In this document: positions 60,992-64,000 of the stretch, in pieces | Numbering within the stretch: position 1 is the first letter of the stretch | Layout of the letters: every line of letters starts with the position of its first letter | Assembly: GCA_002798195.1 (NCBI GenBank) | Contig: NWQM01000001.1 | Location: forward strand, 468,335 to 532,334 | Direction: 5' to 3' | From: Lysobacteraceae bacterium NML03-0222 | GTDB taxonomy: Bacteria; Pseudomonadota; Gammaproteobacteria; Xanthomonadales; Xanthomonadaceae | DNA length: 64,000 nucleotides | Translations under genes and position numbers: made by a program | Notes under the pieces: model-generated | What the model saw: only the letters and a program-made list of their open reading frames with translations | What the model was told of the DNA's origin: nothing | Database searches by the model: none

Positions 60992-62277
60992 AAACCAGAG
61001 CATATTCCCTGCGTGGGCGCCTGTTGCGCTGGTTGGTTGCACTCCTGCTTGTGGCCTTGGGCGCGCAGGCGGCATTGAGCTACAAAGTGCTGCTTGACGA
61101 GTCCGAGGACATCTTCGACTACCAAATGGTGCAAATGGCACAGATACTTGCCCGTGGCGATGATCTGGAAGAGGCTTTGCCGCGCACGCGTGAGGACGAG
61201 GAGGATTTGCAGCTTTATCTGCAGATTTGGGACGAAGGCTCGCTTGAATATGCCTCTGACCGCCGCAGATTGATGCCGTTTATCGAGCAAGAAGGCTTCT
61301 CCGAGATAAAACTTGGCAGCGAGTGGCTGCGGGTCTATGTTGAGACGCACGGCCGGATGCAGGTGCAAGTGGGGCAATCACTGCCAGCGCGCAGAGAATT
61401 GGCGCAGGAAGTCGCACTGGAAAGCATTTGGCCGCTATCGTTGGCAGCACTGCTCATCGTATTGGCGGCGGCGCTTATTGCCACCTTGGCATTGCACCCG
61501 TTGACCCGTTTGCGGCGCGAGCTGGCAGTACGCAAACCGGGGGAAATGATGCCGCTGGATATGCGCGGCATACCTTCGGAAATCCTGCCGTTGGCAGAAG
61601 AAACCAATGCCTTGATGGCGCGCATGGAACGCGCTTACCAACAGCAGCGGCAGTTTGTCTCCGATGCCGCGCATGAGTTGCGTACACCACTGACAGCCCT
61701 GCTGCTACAGAATGAAGCCATTTATCAGCAGCTCGATGAGCCTGAGGCCTTGCAGAAGGCAGTCTCCGAACAACGCCAAGGAATACAGCGTGCTGCGCGG
61801 CTGGTGGAGCAATTATTGTTGCTGGCAAGACAGGAGGCCAGTTGCGAAGAAATTGCCGAGTTTGATGCAGGCAAAACGCTCAAACCGTTGCTGGAAGAAT
61901 ATGCCCCGCTGGCTGACAAGGCCGGTATCGGGTTGGATTTTTTCGCAAGCCGGGACTTGCAGCTGCGAGGCAGTCCCGTGGCATTTGCTGCGGTGATGCG
62001 CAACTTGCTGGACAACGCCATCAAATACACCCCTGAAGGCGGCGTGGTAAAGGTCAGCATTGCCGATGATATTCGTGTGGAAGATAGCGGCCCGGGCATT
62101 CCCGATATCGAGCGGGCACGGGTATTTGATCGCTTCTACCGCATCCCTGGCAGCCAGGGGCAAGGCAGTGGCCTTGGGCTCGCCATTGCGCGTACTGCTG
62201 CGCAATCACTGGGCATGTTGTTGACACTGGAAAGCAGCCCATTGGGCGGGCTTGCAGCCGTGTTGCGCAAACAGTGA
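60988..62277 (+). CDS. Sensor histidine kinase (QseC-like)
   Basis: The protein has 429 residues. Two membrane helices (~12-33 and ~148-170) enclose a periplasmic sensor region of ~115 residues. The dimerisation helix has the phosphoacceptor His229 in DAAHELRTPLTALLLQ. The ATPase domain has NLLDNAIKYTPEG, DSGPGIP and QGSGLGLAIARTAAQ. It phosphorylates the response regulator encoded by the overlapping upstream gene; the acidic periplasmic loop could sense metals or peptides. Confidence 0.95.
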   Translation: MKTRAYSLRGRLLRWLVALLLVALGAQAALSYKVLLDESEDIFDYQMVQMAQILARGDDLEEALPRTREDEEDLQLYLQIWDEGSLEYASDRRRLMPFIEQEGFSEIKLGSEWLRVYVETHGRMQVQVGQSLPARRELAQEVALESIWPLSLAALLIVLAAALIATLALHPLTRLRRELAVRKPGEMMPLDMRGIPSEILPLAEETNALMARMERAYQQQRQFVSDAAHELRTPLTALLLQNEAIYQQLDEPEALQKAVSEQRQGIQRAARLVEQLLLLARQEASCEEIAEFDAGKTLKPLLEEYAPLADKAGIGLDFFASRDLQLRGSPVAFAAVMRNLLDNAIKYTPEGGVVKVSIADDIRVEDSGPGIPDIERARVFDRFYRIPGSQGQGSGLGLAIARTAAQSLGMLLTLESSPLGGLAAVLRKQ

Positions 62278-62393
62278 GATGGCATTTTTGAAAAAACTAT
62301 CCTGAATGGGAGTGAAACGGTTATATTCGGGCGGTCGTTACGCAAGTAGTGACGCGTGTCTCCGCTCACACATACATATCAGGAAGTTGAAAC

Positions 62394-64000
62394 ATGAAGT
62401 GCAGAAACTTTAGCAACACCCGCTCCAAACTCTTCCAAGCGATTGCATGCAGTCTTTTGGCCGCGACTTTGCCTGCAACGGCGATGGCCGAGGCGCCGCG
62501 ATTTGGCTTTGCTCTTGAGGGCGAGCAATGCGCGGTTGGTACGGATGCCGAGCGTCAGAGCTGCCGCAATCAGCAGCTTTCCAGCAAGCTGGCTGCACTG
62601 CATGGTGAGCAGGCATCGGGTAATGCTTCTGTAGGCAACACGGTTGTGGCTAATTACACCGAAGCCGCCAAGCTCGGTGATGCTGACAGCTGGAAAACCG
62701 AAGAGTTCATGCAGGACTGGGGCTTGGAGGCAATGAATGCCCATCATGCCTATGCCCGTGGCCTGACTGGCAGTGGTATCCGCATCGGCCTGTTCGATTC
62801 CGGGGTTGGCTTGGATCACACCGAATTTGCTGGCAAAGATCATCAGGGTTTGAAGATTGGCAACCTGCTGGAAGACGGCACACGTTGTGGTGCTGATCAG
62901 GCAATCGGTGGAGAAACCGCTTGCTTTGGTACAGATGGTGGCCGGGCACAAATTGATGCCACTTATTGGGATCCAAGCCTCATTCGCTATCTGAAGCCGG
63001 AATATCAGTATCTTGCAGGAAAGCTGGCACTGGGCTGGGGCTCTCACGGCACCCATGTGGCTGGTACGATGGCGGCTAATCGCGATGGCAGGGGCATGCA
63101 TGGCGTTGCCTTCGGTGCCGACTTTAGCTCCGCTCGTTTGTTCGCAGATAGCATCACAGTAATGAATCTCACCTGCGCCTTCTTTGGGGCTTGTCAGAGT
63201 ATTTCTACCTATGCTGATGAAACTGCATTTGAAGACATGTACCAGCAGATGAATGCTGCTGGAGTACGTGCCATCAACCATAGCTGGGGTTTTGGGCGTG
63301 AGCCTGGAACTGCCGAGCAGCAAGAGCTTTATTTCAATCATGAGCAACTCGCCAAACGCTGGCAGGTTCTTCGCGATGGCTCGCTGGCCAACGGTATGAT
63401 TCAGGTTTGGGCCGCTGGCAACAGTGGAATCAATCCGAGTCCGGAAGAAAGCCCGATTGCCGGCATGCATGCCACTCTGCCACGCTTTATGCCCGAGCTG
63501 GAAAAATATTGGCTGAGTGTGGTGAATGTGCGTCAGACCGATGATGCTGATAACCCCTATGTGCTCAGCAACCGCTCAATGAAGTGCGGTTTCTCGATGG
63601 AATGGTGTATCGCTGCCCCTGGCACCTTGATCAACTCTTCGGTGATGGGCGGAGAAAGCCTCGATGGCGACATTGAAGAAGATGAAAATGGCAATTTCCG
63701 TTTGCTTGGCATTGACAAGCTGCGTGAAGCCACCACCTTCGATTATGAAGACTATTCCGGTACTTCCATGGCGACCCCGCACGTCACTGGCGCTTTGGCG
63801 CTGTTGTTCGAGCGCTATCCGTACCTGACCAACGCCCAGGTGCGCGATGTGCTGCTGACCACCGCAACCGACTTGGGGGCGCCGGGCGTGGATGATGTCT
63901 ATGGCTGGGGCATGGTGAACCTGAAGAAAGCCATCGAAGGCTATGGCCAATTCCGCGTCGATACCGATGTCAACATGGTCGCCAAGGCCGGTGGCACCCA
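62394..64000 (+). CDS. Exported S8 subtilisin-like serine protease (3' truncated by window)
   Basis: The frame opens at ATG 62394 (AGGAAG upstream) and runs off the window after about 535 codons. A signal peptide (LFQAIACSLLAATLPATAMA region) is followed by a propeptide-like stretch and a subtilase domain: catalytic Asp135 in GLFDSGVGLDH, His218 in GSHGTHVAGT and Ser458 in GTSMATPHVTG. The long insert before the Ser and the YGWGMVNLKKAIEG sequence after the domain are typical of autotransporter serine proteases, so a C-terminal beta-barrel may lie beyond the window. Confidence 0.92.
   Translation, partial: MKCRNFSNTRSKLFQAIACSLLAATLPATAMAEAPRFGFALEGEQCAVGTDAERQSCRNQQLSSKLAALHGEQASGNASVGNTVVANYTEAAKLGDADSWKTEEFMQDWGLEAMNAHHAYARGLTGSGIRIGLFDSGVGLDHTEFAGKDHQGLKIGNLLEDGTRCGADQAIGGETACFGTDGGRAQIDATYWDPSLIRYLKPEYQYLAGKLALGWGSHGTHVAGTMAANRDGRGMHGVAFGADFSSARLFADSITVMNLTCAFFGACQSISTYADETAFEDMYQQMNAAGVRAINHSWGFGREPGTAEQQELYFNHEQLAKRWQVLRDGSLANGMIQVWAAGNSGINPSPEESPIAGMHATLPRFMPELEKYWLSVVNVRQTDDADNPYVLSNRSMKCGFSMEWCIAAPGTLINSSVMGGESLDGDIEEDENGNFRLLGIDKLREATTFDYEDYSGTSMATPHVTGALALLFERYPYLTNAQVRDVLLTTATDLGAPGVDDVYGWGMVNLKKAIEGYGQFRVDTDVNMVAKAGGT

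Overview
The window looks like a chromosomal segment of a gammaproteobacterium of the Xanthomonadales (Lysobacterales). The strongest clues are a fused aspartokinase/diaminopimelate decarboxylase (LysC-LysA), the MurL/MurD2 pair that makes D-glutamate on the peptidoglycan precursor, a prfB-lysS neighbourhood, glutaryl-CoA dehydrogenase, and type IV pilins behind a sigma-54 promoter. Most of the sequence is GC-rich, core-like and densely coded. No rRNA, tRNA, CRISPR array or insertion sequence was recognised.

Layout. 1-12.3 kb: the end of a LuxR-type response regulator, envelope and housekeeping genes (SRPBCC, DUF423, TatD), acyl-CoA metabolism (glutaryl-CoA dehydrogenase, an orphan fused alpha/beta E1 dehydrogenase, an intracellular PHB depolymerase) and a 1101-residue exported beta-propeller/amidohydrolase. 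12.4-19.2 kb: prfB, with its programmed +1 frameshift, and lysS, separated by an AT-rich island that encodes two SGNH/acyltransferase surface-modification genes; one of these carries G8 and G10 tracts. 19.3-29.5 kb: asnS, an IscA-like protein, a Sel1-repeat protein, rpsF-rpsR-rplI-dnaB-alr and an OmpA-like lipoprotein. 29.6-30.8 kb: two tandem type IV pilins. 31-36.4 kb: a NadE whose glutaminase site appears dead, clpB with a sigma-32-type promoter, and an HU protein with a histone-like tail. 37.5-43.7 kb: the cell-wall operon lysC/lysA-murL-murD2, followed by a VapBC-type toxin-antitoxin pair that lies between two copies of the murD2 3' end. 44-50.9 kb: exported peptidases, IspB, SSB and a DUF819 membrane protein. 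51-54 kb: a radical-SAM/DUF4130 DNA-repair pair and a TerB/DUF697 protein. 54.2-64 kb: an MDR oxidoreductase with a divergent HxlR regulator, an ECF sigma-factor operon, SufT, arginase, an entericidin-like lipoprotein, a PepSY protein beside a two-component system, and a truncated exported subtilase.

How the genes fit together. LysC/LysA feeds and drains the diaminopimelate branch, Alr makes D-alanine, MurD2 adds L-Glu to UDP-MurNAc-L-Ala, and MurL epimerises it, so the window holds a coherent block for peptidoglycan precursors. ClpB, the ECF operon, the PepSY/two-component set and the exported peptidases point to envelope and protein-quality stress responses. The accessory parts are the AT-rich island between prfB and lysS and the toxin-antitoxin insertion at the end of murD2. 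No whole new defence or mobile system was found. The most unusual items are the murD2-end duplication around the toxin-antitoxin pair, the NadE with lost glutaminase residues, and the possibly phase-variable acyltransferase.
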